Source: Platerodrilus igneus (Eukaryota; Arthropoda; Insecta; Coleoptera; Lycidae). Taken from it: a DNA stretch of 64,000 nucleotides. Below, in pieces: positions 22,200 to 33,214 of this stretch. The number at the start of each line of letters is the position of its first letter. The first letter of the stretch is position 1. The notes under the pieces are model-generated. The model had not been told where the DNA came from. It searched no databases and worked only from the letters and a program-made list of their open reading frames with translations. The stretch is taken from the NCBI GenBank assembly GCA_036346225.1, contig JARFIW010000139.1, forward strand, positions 7,378,001 to 7,442,000. Reading direction: 5' to 3'. The position numbers were made by a program, and so were the translations under genes.

Positions 22200-23905
22200 T
22201 CGATTGTCCAATAAAGAACTAGTATTTAGTTCATGTTAAAAGTTAAATTCTACGGAGACAATATAAAAGCTTTTGTTTGGTATCCTTCTTAAAGCCCCCT
22301 CTACTCAATAACTGCAAGGTAACTTTGTTACTGGGCAGCAACAAGCTCGGCCGGCACTTCTAACACAGCTGGGGTTCAAGCAGGTCGAAAGTTGTTCTTA
22401 GGAGCGATGTCCGTCATTGATTTTTGCTGTTGGAAGCGTGCACGATGGAAGATTGCACGTGTATGCTATCTTCATAAATTGTTTTGGATGGTCCATTTTT
22501 GTGTTGAAACCAGTCGTGAAGAACGATGAAGTTTTTGTTAAAAAGACCATTAGGAACAGTAAGTGAATTTGTTTCTATAACAATATTAATTAAAATTTTC
22601 AGTGTAACTTTGGGAATAATTTATTTTAAAATATATTGCAACGTAAATTATAAATAAGAAACTTTTCTGGATAGTATTCATGCGAAATTGATGGAAAACA
22701 ATTCTATCCTTGTATAATATGGAATCACATTTATAATTTATTCAAGTTAATTACAAACAACATTTGCTTTCTTGTGGTGTGAATTACGCCTGGAACATCT
22801 GTAAATTGAAACGCAGATAATGGAAGCCAAGTGACGTGTTTTTCAGTATGCAGCGCAGCTGTTTGTTTGGAATGGAATTTTCCGTTGTTAATACATACGT
22901 CAGCTTTCAAGCAAGTATTTAGGTGCAATTTGGAGTTCTGGTATGTACAAAAAATTATGTTCGTATGTTGTTTGAACTGTCGACGTAGTAACGAGATAAA
23001 TTTTAGTTTAACCGACTTGTGTTAACTTTGAACAGGTCAAGGACAGACCTCAATTATATTTTTCGTAGTCATACGATATGAATCTGTAATTTGTTCCTAC
23101 AAATTCTTTTATTAACTCAATGAAACATCAGAAGATGTCACTACTAATTAGATAAAGTAAATTCTTAAAACTTTGAACCTTTAGAAATTAAATTTCTACA
23201 TTTGATATTTTATGAACAATTATCTGTAATTATTTACTGTGAAATTAAGGTAAATTTACCATAATTAACTCTTTCTATAAATAAGCAATTTTATGCTTTG
23301 TCAATTTGTTATATAAACTTCATTAAATAGTAATTGGTACGGATATATTCAGTACCATTGTAATTAACTCTTCCTAATTTAAATTAACTTATAAAGGAAG
23401 ACATATTTTTGTAAAAATTACTTTATTGGATACCAAAAGAATAGATTCTTATTTTCGGACTAAAGACTATCTTTTATTTAAGAGGAATAAAAAATCGATT
23501 CTGATTGTATTTAATTATTTTTGAGTTTGAATGCACAAACAGTGCTTTTCTTTGTTTAATTTGTTCACAGGTGCAATGGAGGATTGCTAAGGTCAAGGTC
23601 GAGCCATAAGGTAAGATACTTTAAAGATTAGGAGGTCTTTAAAATTATATAGCGGTTATAGAAAAAGGTTTCCGCATTAGCCTTGTACAAGGGACTTGTA
23701 TTAGGTCTTCTCAGTATAAAAAAATACGGTGGCGCCTTATTTTTATTGTTAGTGGTTGCAATTACACCCCGACCCACAGCTCATTCTTTACCCAGAGCAT
23801 ATAGTTCGACTAGCCGCTTTGCCTTTGAGATTTCCTCAACTTAGAGCCACCTTCCATCTTAATTTGCCGTGGGCTCCATTTCTAATTATCGGAATTTCTC
23901 GTTAA
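22200..23905 (+). repeat. Dispersed family X, copy 3
   Basis: The left part (about 22300-22558) ends at AACA/GTAAGTG, a strong donor-like site at 22559. A block near 22850 (TTTTCAGTATGCAG) is shared with 52600. Then comes a TTCACAG acceptor-like site (ends 23570), a 40-base block ending GAGCCATAAG (23571-23610) and GTAAG at 23611. The downstream core (23665-23890) has TTTCCGCATT, ACAAGGGACTT, ATACGGTGGCGCC, GACCCACAGCTCAT, ACCCAGAGC, CTAGCCGC and CCGTGGGCTC. No open frame spans these blocks. Function and class are unknown; conserved splice-like sites suggest a transcribed, spliced unit. Confidence 0.65.
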
Positions 23906-23949
23906 ACTAAATCGGAATTTAAAAGGCTTCAAGCTCTCACATGTTAATT

Positions 23950-24420
23950 CCTTCCTACTAATTAGTTATTTTATAAAAAGTATTAGATGAAATTTTAAAA
24001 ACGCTTAACAAACGCTCTCACAGTTTTTATTTGCTACTGATTAATTTTATTTTGTGTAAATACGAGATGCGCACGTCGTATCTAGATTCCTAAATTGTCC
24101 GTATAATATAATTATTTGCTGTAAAATAGTAACGCTTTTTGCTTATTTGTACAGAATCTTTTATTTATTTTTATGTGTTAATAGATAATCGTGGGCGATG
24201 TACTTTATTTTTTTTTTGTTTTTTGGTATGTAGGCAAATCGCCCCACTTTCCGCGTCTGGTAGTTAGCCTGGTATCTACTTTTTTTCCGGCTACGTCTAG
24301 GTATGTAGCAACGTCCATTTTACGATGGAATCTGGCTTTTAAGTTACGCTCGTTTTGGCAAGATCAGAAAACGTTGATTGGTGGTTGTCAACCAACTAAA
24401 TAGGTCGAAGGGGTGTTTAA
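23950..24420 (+). repeat. Dispersed family Y, copy 2 (right part)
   Basis: This starts with the direct repeat of 22027-22110, then AATACGAGATGCGCAC (24061 region), GTAAAATAGTAACG and GGCTACGTCTAGGTATGTAGC (24290-24310). All are shared with the minus strand of 19.0-19.6 kb. With the left part it brackets family X copy 3, as if X sits inside Y. Confidence 0.5.
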
Positions 24421-25514
24421 CTAGACGTTGGGTGACTGACCGAAATTGTTAAGTATTGAACGACGTCGGATCAACGTTGGTAGTAGTATAATTTTAATTA
24501 CGAAATTCTTATTTGCATAATTTCAGGTATGTTTTGGAAAAGTCTAGAGGTTTTTGAATATGTATATAAGTTGCCGTCGTGTGTATTGGAGTTCAGCTGA
24601 TTGAATCTTGGATTACAATATGTTTATTTTAGTTTAAAGTTTTAAAATATGTGATGTAAATGACTGTTGATATAAATTACTGTAGTGATTATATAAATTA
24701 ACAATTACTGCTTAAACAGTTAATTATAGTGTTACTATAGTAATTTAGAAGATAATATTGAAGAGTTAAGAAGATAATATTTTTACTGTTAGCGATTAGC
24801 TAACAATAAATTGTTGGAAAAGTTTTTAGTAAATTTCATTGTATCGACGAGTTGTTGAAGAGACTTGTATAATCTGTTTAATAATAAATAAAGCTTTCTG
24901 TGTAATTGTCGATAACTTTCATTGTCGTGGTCATGATTAATAGTACGTATTCTGCGTTTCGATAGTGTCATATTTAATACTAACGAAGTCGACATTTTAT
25001 CCACTTTCGTTAGGGTCATCACCAAGACGAGGCGAGGCGTATATTATTACGTCTGAACTTGCAAACCCATATGTCTAATCAATTTAAAAAGTATGCAATC
25101 TTATCAGTACTGCAGTTTTAGTAACTAATTCAAATGCTACTACCAAAGTCCATTTATCAAAGCGTCTTAGCTATTACCTATATCTACTACTCTTTATTTG
25201 AAAATACATAATATTACTAGCTTAGGCGTTCTTACGAATTTTGAGTAACTGTGCAGTTCTAAGGATTTTTCGTTATCTTTAATTAGCTTTTTAATTAAAA
25301 TAACCCCTGCTGTTAAAATTAAATTCCTAAAAAATGTTATTTAAGGATATGTTGCGGACCAGGAAAACCTATTAAATGTTTAATTTAATACAGGTAAAAT
25401 GAAGTTATTAAAAAATTATTAACAGAATTCTGCTTTGTCTTTTTAGATTCCAAACAAATTACAATTTTAGGTAGACAAATGAATTAACAGAAATTTTTTA
25501 AACCTTACGTATTA
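24421..25514. other. No supported gene
   Basis: AT-rich sequence. The 78-codon minus frame at 24789-25025 is His/Asn/Asp-rich near its middle but matches nothing I recognise. Confidence 0.4.
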
Positions 25515-25701
25515 TTCATCATCATCATCATTTTGTTTTCGACCTTACTTAGGGTCGGTTTGACGCAGCTCTAATTTCTCTTCTATTTTGTGCTAATCAA
25601 AAAAGTTCTACATATTCTTTGGAAGTTAAATTTCTAATAATTAGACTAATATAGCTTGGTCTAGGTCTTCCTATACTCTCCTATCTTTTTCTTATCTACC
25701 T
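25515..25701 (-). pseudogene. LINE 3' end (ORF2 C-terminus and tail)
   Basis: The minus strand encodes GRPRPSY, then RNLTSKEYVELF, then LAQNRREIRAASNRP and a stop. This is the C-terminus of an endonuclease-reverse transcriptase LINE, the same type as the copy at 30.6-31.9 kb, which ends in the same AASNRP sequence. The tail contains a (CAT)n run at 25516-25530. The upstream part is cut off at 25702 by the inverted-arm composite. Confidence 0.75.
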
Positions 25702-26084
25702 TGTTACGTTCATTTCCTGAATTTGCATCATTCCAATACCCTTCGTTGATAAATTATTACCAGTTTAAATAAATATCCTAATTCGATCTTTTTGACTATT
25801 TTCAAAGTTAGACCTATTATAGATAAAGCACATTAACCTATCAGTTTATTCATAAAGCAGCTTGGTTTCTCTATTAATATTAATTTCTTATCATATATAC
25901 TACAATTTAGTATACAAATTATTGTCCTTATCAACGCCTGGTAATTTCTTGTTTTACCGGTATTACCTTATGTTATCAGAGTAGAGGTTCTAAATTGTTC
26001 TGTTGGGAATTAATTCATTTTTACTTTGAACTTTATTACACGTTGAACAGATCCTCTTAAACAGTTCTTAATTCTGAACGAGCA
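25702..26084 (-). mobile_element. Left inverted LTR-like arm, 383 bp
   Basis: It begins TGTTACGTTC and ends GAACGAGCA. It is the reverse complement of the right arm (26957-27148 plus 29983-30181), which is also 383 bp once the hAT insertion is removed. TG...CA ends suggest an LTR, but the two arms are inverted rather than direct. The flank ACCT (25698-25701) matches ACCT after the right arm (30182-30185). Confidence 0.8.
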
Positions 26085-26179
26085 AATACACAAGAAGTAG
26101 AAACAGAAAAGAATGTGCGTGAACACATCCTTTCCGGCGATTATTTTGGGCAGCTGTCCGAAATAAACGACATGTATAC

Positions 26180-26557
26180 CCCCGGATCCCGAACATTCTT
26201 CCCCCGATCCTGACCACTTCAAACACATCCGTTCCTATATTCAAAAAAAGCTTTCCGCTGCGGACCGTTACACCCATAACCGTTACAATCTGCGTCGTCG
26301 ACCCGTTTCCATCTAAGTTGGTGATACTGTTTGGCGTCGTAATTTTGCACTTTCCGACGCTTCACGTCATTTTAACGCCAAACTAGCCCCCAAATTCCTT
26401 GGTCCTTTCTCCATCCGTAAAGTTGTTTTTCCCTGGACATATGAACTAGCCGATCCTTCCGGCGCATCTTTAGGTATTTGGCACGACAAAAACTTAAAAC
26501 CCGCCTATCCGGATAATCCTGATGTACCTGAGGTCTCCTTGTTGTCCTTTTGGCGTC
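26180..26557 (+). pseudogene. Ty3/gypsy integrase C-terminal fragment
   Basis: A frame with one internal TAA encodes, in order, HFKHIRSYIQKKL, NRYNLRRRPVSI, VGDTVWRRNF, LAPKFLGPFSIRK, YELADPSG and IWHDKNLKPAYPD. This is the C-terminal (GPY/F-type) region of gypsy-group integrases, which contacts DNA after the catalytic core. The core, reverse transcriptase and gag are absent, so this is a remnant inside the inverted-arm composite. It is broken by the TAA in the VSI/VGDT linker. At 26628-26659 a short hairpin-forming sequence is shared with the SINE tails. Confidence 0.75.
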
Positions 26558-27148
26558 TCAAACGCCGAAAACCTTCTCCATCTTTATCTCCCGATCTCCT
26601 ATGCTGATTCTGCTGCCCTCTTGTATTCAATGTAGTACCTCCGGGTGGAGCATTGGGGACGTGGCCGCAAGTATAGCGGCCCTTATTCAAATTATAATGC
26701 CCTCTTGTATTTCTCTCTCGGGCTTGGTGCATATATTTTTGTATGTTCGGACTCTTACATTTTTTCTACATTATACATTCCTAATCCCGTTTTTCCTTTA
26801 GCTGGTTTTCTTTGAGGTCAGTCCCAGTACCGACGTATTTTGATCTTCCATCCACTTCCTGTGGTATATTTCTTAGACCTCTCTCCTGTTCTTTAAAAAC
26901 CGCGACCTAGTCGACTCTTCCGATCTAACAGCAATTCCTTTTGTTTCGTTTGAATTTGCTCGTTCAAAATTAAGAACTGTTTAAGAGGATCTGTTCAACG
27001 TGTAATAAAGTACAAAGTAAAAATGAATTAATTCCCAACAGAACAATTTAGAATCTGTACTCTGATAACATAAGGTAATACCGTCAAAACAAGAAATTAC
27101 CAGGCGTTGATAAGGACAATAATTTGTATACTCAATTGTAGTATAGGT

Positions 27149-29982
27149 CGCCGGTTCTTAAACTGTGGGTCGCGACCCCCAGGGGGGTCGCGAGACTACT
27201 GAAAGGGGGTCGCAAAGATCTGATACTTTTCAATCATTATAAATAAAATTTTAAAATTAGTATACACACTACGTACAAATATAAATACTGGAAGTAGCAT
27301 TTAAAATAATAAATACAACGCGCTCCTCGATTTTCAACTGAACGTTCCACATTGATGTCTGGCCGCCGGCGTCAGTGTTTGCAAGATAACTTAGTGATTA
27401 TAAGTACCCAGACGCCGCGTCGCCTTACAGCTGACACATACAATACGGAAGCATAATCAAGCTAGGCTAGGCGAATCGGCATATTATTTTTATAAAAGAA
27501 TAATAAAAAAAATTAAATGAAAGCTTCTTTTTCGGCGTCTTTGTGATACGGTGCCTTTGTGCGCTGCACACTTTGAACACGCCATGCGTCGGGGTTGATC
27601 TGATCGTAATTTGTTGTCATTGCACTGGTAAAGATTCGAGTGTAGTTATTTTTCTGTTTGTACTTCAGTTTGGACTCAGCTTTGTCTTCGTAGTGACATG
27701 TGTGTATTTACTGTGTAATTTTCAGTTGGTGTTTTTAATTATTAGGTTAAAGTTCAACTACATTTTGTTTAATTATTTATTATTATTTAACCATCATGGA
27801 TAAATGGCTAATTAAAATTCCAACTAATAAGTCTGCCACGCCGTCACAACCAAGTTGCAGTGCTTCAAATCCGACTTCTAGCAAAACAAAAAAAAGAAAA
27901 TATGACGAATCATATTTGCAGTATGGCTTCACATGCTCTTCTCACAACAATGAAGAACAACCAGTGTGCTTAATTTTCAAAGAAGTTTTGGCTGCAGAAA
28001 GCATGAAACCGTCAAAACTGCAACGACATTTGAATACTAAACATGCAACGTTATCAAAAAAGCCAATAGAATATTTTGAGCGTCTTTTGCAAACATCAAA
28101 TAAAGAAAAGGACACTTTGGAGAAGTATGTTACTTTGAATGATAAATATCTATTGGCATCGTATGAAGTTTCGTATTTGATAGCAAAACGAAAAGCCTTT
28201 TACTATTGGAGAGCAACTTTTACTACCTGCAGCTATAAGAATGTCTGAAATTGTTCATGGAAAACAGTATGCTGCTGAAATTAGTAAAATTCCATTATCA
28301 AATGACACTGTGTCCAAAAGAATTTCAGACATTAGCAATGATCAATTTCAACAGCTTCTTATGAGGCTTAAAGACAGCTCAAAGTTTGCAATACAACTGG
28401 ACGAGTCGACAGACATTTCAAAAATGGCACAGTTGTTACTTTTTGTAAGATATATTTATGAGGGAAGCATTCATGAAGATATACTGTTTTGTCGTCCTCT
28501 GGAAGGTCATACTCGTGGAAAAGATATATATAAAAAAGTAAATGAGTTTTTTGAAAAAGAAGGATTAAATTGGAAAAATTGTGTTGGTGTGTGCACGGAC
28601 GGTGCTGCAGCAATGACCGAACAAGATCTTGGTTTTACAGCATTTGTTAAAGCTGGAAATGATCATATTACATTTACACATTGTATGATTCACCGAGAGG
28701 CACTTGTTGTTAAAAAAATTGCACCAGAATTAAACACTGTGTTTTTTGATGCAGTCAAAATCATTAACTTTATTAAAAGTCGAGCACTTAATAGTCGATT
28801 GTTTAAAAATTTGTGCATTGATATGGATTCGGATTATACAAGTTTATTGCTACATGCTGAAGTTAGGTGGCTATCAAGAGGTCGAAGTTTGAAACGATTA
28901 TTAACTTTAAAAGATGAAGTTCTTATATTTCTAACAGAGCAAAATTCTAATTTGGCCGATTATTTTCACGATAATTTATGGCTTCTCAAGCTATGCTATT
29001 TGGTAGATATTTTTGATAAAATCAATGATATGAATTTATCAATGCAGGGAGTCTGCGTTAATATGTTTATGTTAAAAAATAAACTTGAGGCCTTTGTTAA
29101 AAAAATTCTTATATGGAAGAACAGAGTGGAAAGTGGATCGCTCGAAATGTTTCCATTTACTGACGAGTATATAATTAGTAACAATATTTCAAAAAAAGAT
29201 ACTCCTATAACAAAATTATAGTTAATCATTTGAAGGATATGGAAGTTTACATGCATAGGTATTTTCCCAATGATATCGATACACAACAATGGATTTGCAA
29301 TCCATTTTCAATTGAAATGGAAGAAATTAATTTTTTAAACTTAAAAGCACAAGAAGAATTTGCCGAATTAACAAGTGATACTACCTTGCGACTCAGATTT
29401 TCTCAAGTGCCTGTGCATGAATTTTGGATAGAAATCAAATCAGAATATCCCTACTATCGGAAATGGCAATGAACAAATTACTGCCATTTTGTACAACATA
29501 TTTATGTGAATCAGCCTTTTCCACATTAACTTACATAAAATCAAAATACCGTTCAACTTTAATAAACGTTGAAAATTTATTACGATCTGCACTAACTCAA
29601 ATTGAGCCTAGATTTAATTATTTGTGTAAAAATAAACAATCACATCCGTCACATTAATATTGTTTGATGTTAATAATATGTTTTTATTAAAAAAATTGTT
29701 ACAAAAGTTTATTTTTTCTATTGAATAAATATATATATAGTTTTATGTCATTCCATTTATTGTGTTTTATTACGACCGATATCCCGTCAACGTTTCCAAT
29801 TATATATATGTGAAATGAATGGGTACGTATTCTTTAATCCTTATTTTATTTACATTGTAAAATAGTGTGATATTACATCTACATCTACGGTTAATATATA
29901 TTTCATTATATGGAGGAGGGGGTCGTTTAAAATTTCCTAAGCTTGAAGGGGGTCGCTATATAAAAAAGTTTAAGAAGCCCTG
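27149..29982 (+). mobile_element. hAT transposon, 2834 bp
   Basis: Terminal inverted repeats: left CGCCGGTTCTTAAACTGTGG, right (reverse complement) CAGGGCTTCTTAAACTTTTT. Both continue into subterminal GGGTCGCGACCCCC-type blocks. The element is flanked by a perfect 8-bp duplication GTATAGGT (27141-27148 and 29983-29990), as expected for hAT. The first bases of the left end deviate from the usual CAG. It encodes a ZBED/hAT transposase on the + strand, now broken. Confidence 0.95.
27796..29657 (+). pseudogene. hAT transposase (ZBED5/FAM200-like), frameshifted
   Basis: In its active state this family excises and inserts the element. Four consecutive pieces in different frames make up the protein: 27796-28210 (N-terminus and BED finger), 28211-29221 (RNase H-like core), 29230-29445 and 29446-29657 (hATC dimerisation tail). 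Seen motifs are CLIF...HLNTKH (the BED finger has lost its second Cys), LDESTDIS and CTDGAAAM (catalytic Asp regions), HCMIHREAL, RWLSRGRSLKR, and in the tail LLPFCTTYLCESAFSTL with IKSKYRSTL. Three frameshifts separate the pieces. The copy is dead but keeps almost full length. The close fit to ZBED5-like sequences is from memory. Confidence 0.9.
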
Positions 29983-30287
29983 GTATAGGTGATAAGAAAT
30001 TAATATTAATAGAGAAACCAAACTGCTTTATGAATAAACTGATAGGTTAACGTGCTTTATCAATAATAGGTCTGACTTTGAAAATAGTCAAAAAGAGCGA
30101 ATTAGGATATTTATTTAAATTGGTAATAATTTATCAACAAAGGGTATTGGAAAGATGCAAATTCAGGAATTGAACGTAACAACCTGGCTCTACATAGGTA
30201 TTAGAAACCTGCTGGTTATTAAAGAACTCCATGTTTATATGATTCATATTTATAAGGAACATATCCCCTCCAAAAAAAGAAAAGTGT

Positions 30288-30568
30288 TAAATTATATGTT
30301 ATGGTAAGGCTTAAGCAACGAATCGCTACCAAAAAGCCAGATCGCCAGCTAATTGTAAGTTATGTCATGCAGACGTTAATTAAGTTATATGCTATGGTAA
30401 GGCTTAAGCAATGAATCACTGCCAACATGCCACACTGCTAACTAATTGTGAGTTATGTCATGGAGACGTTTATTAAGTTATATGTTATGGTAAAGCAAAA
30501 GCAACGAATCGCTACCAACATGCCAGACTGCTAACTAATTGTGGGTTATGAAATGGTGACATTTAGTT
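30288..30568 (+). repeat. Three tandem copies of a 92-bp unit
   Basis: Units start at about 30292, 30383 and 30475. Each contains TTATATGTTATGGTAAGGC, AGCAACGAATCGCTACCAA, GCTAACTAATTGT and GTTATGTCATGGAGACGTT with scattered differences. They lie between the right inverted arm and the LINE tail. Confidence 0.85.
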
Positions 30569-30572
30569 AACT

Positions 30573-31940
30573 GATTTTTATTTATTTATTTGATTTTTGT
30601 TTTGCTTTCGAACTTACTTAAGGTCGGTTTGACGCAGCTCTAAATTCTTTTCTATTCTGAGCTAGTCTAAAAAGGTCTGCATACCCTTCACAACCTAAAT
30701 CTCAAATATTTGGTAGTCTATAATCTAAGATCTTACTAAATAGTCCCTCATGTCTTAACTGTGCCCTATCATTCTATCTCGCCTGAACCTTAATTGTTTC
30801 CACATACAGGATTCCTCATCTATCCTTCTATAAACTTCCTCATATGTTACTCTATCTGTCCAACTAATCTTTAACATTCTCCTATAACACCAAGTTTCAA
30901 AAGTTTCTATCTTTTTCTTATCTACCTCTTTAATTGTACAAGTCTCACTACCGTATAGTAGAACGCTGCATACATACGACTTTAAGAAACTTTTTCTATT
31001 ATCTAAACTAATGCTATTAGCTATTAGTAAGTCTTTCTTTTTTAAAAACATTTTTTAGCTTGAGCTATTCTAGCTACTATATCCCTTCAGCTACATCCGT
31101 CCTTTGTAATTATACCACCTAAATAACAAAAATCATCTACCTCCTCTAACTCGGTATTACCTATTTTTAATTTTGGTTTAGAACTAGGCTGTAGCTCACT
31201 TGTCATTATCTTTGTCTTTCCCGAGTTAATTCTCATACTATAGTTACTCTGTAGTATCTCATCTAAAATATTTAAAAACTCTCCTAACTCTTTTCTAGAC
31301 TCTGTTATAATGGTTATATCATCTGCAAAACGTAACATGTCTATTCTCTGTCCCTGTACATTAATACCTATCTCTTTTCTCTGTCTAGCTAATTTTAAAG
31401 CTTCCTCAATATAAACATTAAAAATCAAGGGAGATAGTATTCAGCCCTGTCTAACACCATTTCTAATCTTAGCTTCCTTTTCTATTTCATCAAAACTAAT
31501 TACTACGCTTTGGTGTTTATATAGACTGTAAATAATTTTTCTATCCCTAAGAGAGATTCCTATTTTTTGCAACACTCTGAACATAACAATCCAATTAACC
31601 CTATCAAATGTTTTTTCTAAATCTACAAACGCGAAATGAGTCTTTTTATTTTTTGTAACCTTTTTTCGATAATCATTTGTATCGGTTCTCTAGTCCCTCT
31701 GTCTTTACGAAAACCATATTGGTCTTCGCCTAAATAATTCTCAGTCAAAGCTTCTACTCTATTTTTAATTATTATTGTTAGTATTTTGGAAGCATGAGAA
31801 GTCAAACTAACCGTTCTAAAATTCTCACACCTATCAGCTCCTGACTTTTTGGGATTGGGATAATAATATTTTTTTCGAAATCTATTAGGACCTCACCTGT
31901 GTCATATATTACTTTTACTAGTTCATATAATCTGTATTAT
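30573..31940 (-). pseudogene. Endonuclease-reverse transcriptase LINE, 5'-truncated
   Basis: The LINE reverse transcriptase would copy its RNA at the insertion site. Minus-strand reading, N to C: TSHASKILTIIIKNRV and QYGFRKDRGTREPI; FVDLEKTFDRVNW (motif A); IRNGVRQG, stop, ILSPLIFNVYIEEAL; DMLRFADDITIITE (motif C with intact FADD); MRINSGKTKIM; FCYLGGIITKDG; YGSETCTIKEVDKKK; WCYRRMLKISWTDRV; LAQNRKEFRAASNRP, stop. The endonuclease domain is missing (5' truncation near 31940). Frameshifts near 31080 and 31640 and stop codons disable it. The tail is AT-rich with AAAT repeats. The clade (Jockey/CR1-like group or RTE) is not resolved. Confidence 0.88.
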
Positions 31941-32925
31941 TCATACACAATCAAAATAGTTCCAACTTACTGAAATAATTTAAATAAAAATCAATATATA
32001 ATATTGCTATTAAGTTTGTTTTTAAAAGTCTCAGCTTAGATTATCTAATTTGTCACAGCATTTTTTATCTTATTAATTATTCTTGTCTGGCAAACCGATC
32101 TAATACAAGTTACTTCCTCTGTTTTAATTAACACCATAACTGCTTTGCTATTATTTCTATTAGATATGAAAGATAATTCGAAATATCTAGCGGCCAGTGA
32201 CCACATTAACTATATAAACAAAACAAAGTCCGTGGAAACAGAGCAAGAAACTATTTTGGACTGCTAATGAAATTTACATAGACAAAAATCTCAAAGATAC
32301 AAAGCTGTAACTTAAACGAAAATAAGCAAAGAAAATGCAATAAACAAATAGGGGTTTAAAAAGTAACACTTTGATAGCGTAGGTAAATGATCTTATTAGT
32401 ATCGAGTTCGAGCTTTGGGATATGAACAGGAAATTATTAGAGACGTGTGGTAAAATTGATTATGTTTCCTGAAACTTTTAACCTCACACGATATTCTAAA
32501 GTTGGCAAAGCTTAAAGTATAAACGTTTCGAATTAGGATAAAGCAGGGTTCATTGCTCTCAAGCATTACATACTGAGAATTCAACAAACACTCAGAAATT
32601 AAGCAACAAGAGAAACCCAACTAATATTTATTCTAATAAAAACACCACTCGCGGGATGTGTATTTTCACAAATTTTATTGTTTCAAAATTATTGTATATA
32701 CGACTTACGTTTCACTATAACAGCTTTGTTAAGTGGATATAAAATTAGAAATTCTCTCTTCATATACAGTGTAGCCTGGAGAAGCAAGCTTTACCCAAAT
32801 ACAAGCGTAAAAGTTTTAAGACACTAACTTGTATACTTGACTAAAATAACCATAATCAACATTAAAGTAAACTTAGATTTTCAAAATATAATTACTCAGC
32901 CTTAAGGGTACACTTGGTTAAGACA
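31941..32925. other. No supported gene
   Basis: AT-rich sequence. The small frames here show no family features. Confidence 0.4.
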
Positions 32926-33214
32926 ATCCCTACATTTGACTTTCCAATGGTCCACGCGAAGGTACACATTGGCCATCTTTTTACCTGGAAAATTTCGAAT
33001 TTTGCCGAACCCTTGCTGTTCCAAGCAAGGTAGATATCTTTAACATACGCGACACACTCACACACGGGATCTGCATTATACCTCTTCCCCAAATGAGGGC
33101 GTATTTTTGTGCAAAATGCTCGCGTAACATTTTTAACCGGTCTGTGTTGAGAATCGAACCCGGAACCTTGTGATCAGCAGTTATACGCAAACCTATCTGG
33201 TCCACGGAGTCGTA
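32926..33214 (-). mobile_element. tRNA-derived SINE, copy 2
   Basis: The same family as 9332-9628 and 41343-41639, but more diverged. The minus strand has a damaged A box (TGGACCAGATAGG) and B box (GGTTCGATTCT), then the shared body and the CCAATG...CATTGG tail hairpin. Probable target duplication: ggttaagaca (32916-32925) and ggttaagtca (33215-33224). Confidence 0.88.

Larger units (their letters stand above)
26957..30181 (+). mobile_element. Right inverted LTR-like arm, split by a hAT transposon
   Basis: Segments 26957-27148 and 29983-30181 together are the reverse complement of 25702-26084. The arm begins TGCTCGTTC and ends GAACGTAACA. Subtracting the hAT and one 8-bp target copy restores 383 bp, exactly the length of the left arm. 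Inverted similarity continues weakly for about 30 bases inward of the arms (GAAACAAAAGGAATTG against GAAACAGAAAAGAATG). Confidence 0.8.

Noticed and set aside
24789..25025. 78-codon minus frame with an MTLTKVDKMSTSLV start
   Set aside because: It vaguely suggests a retroelement, but no domain or second copy supports it.
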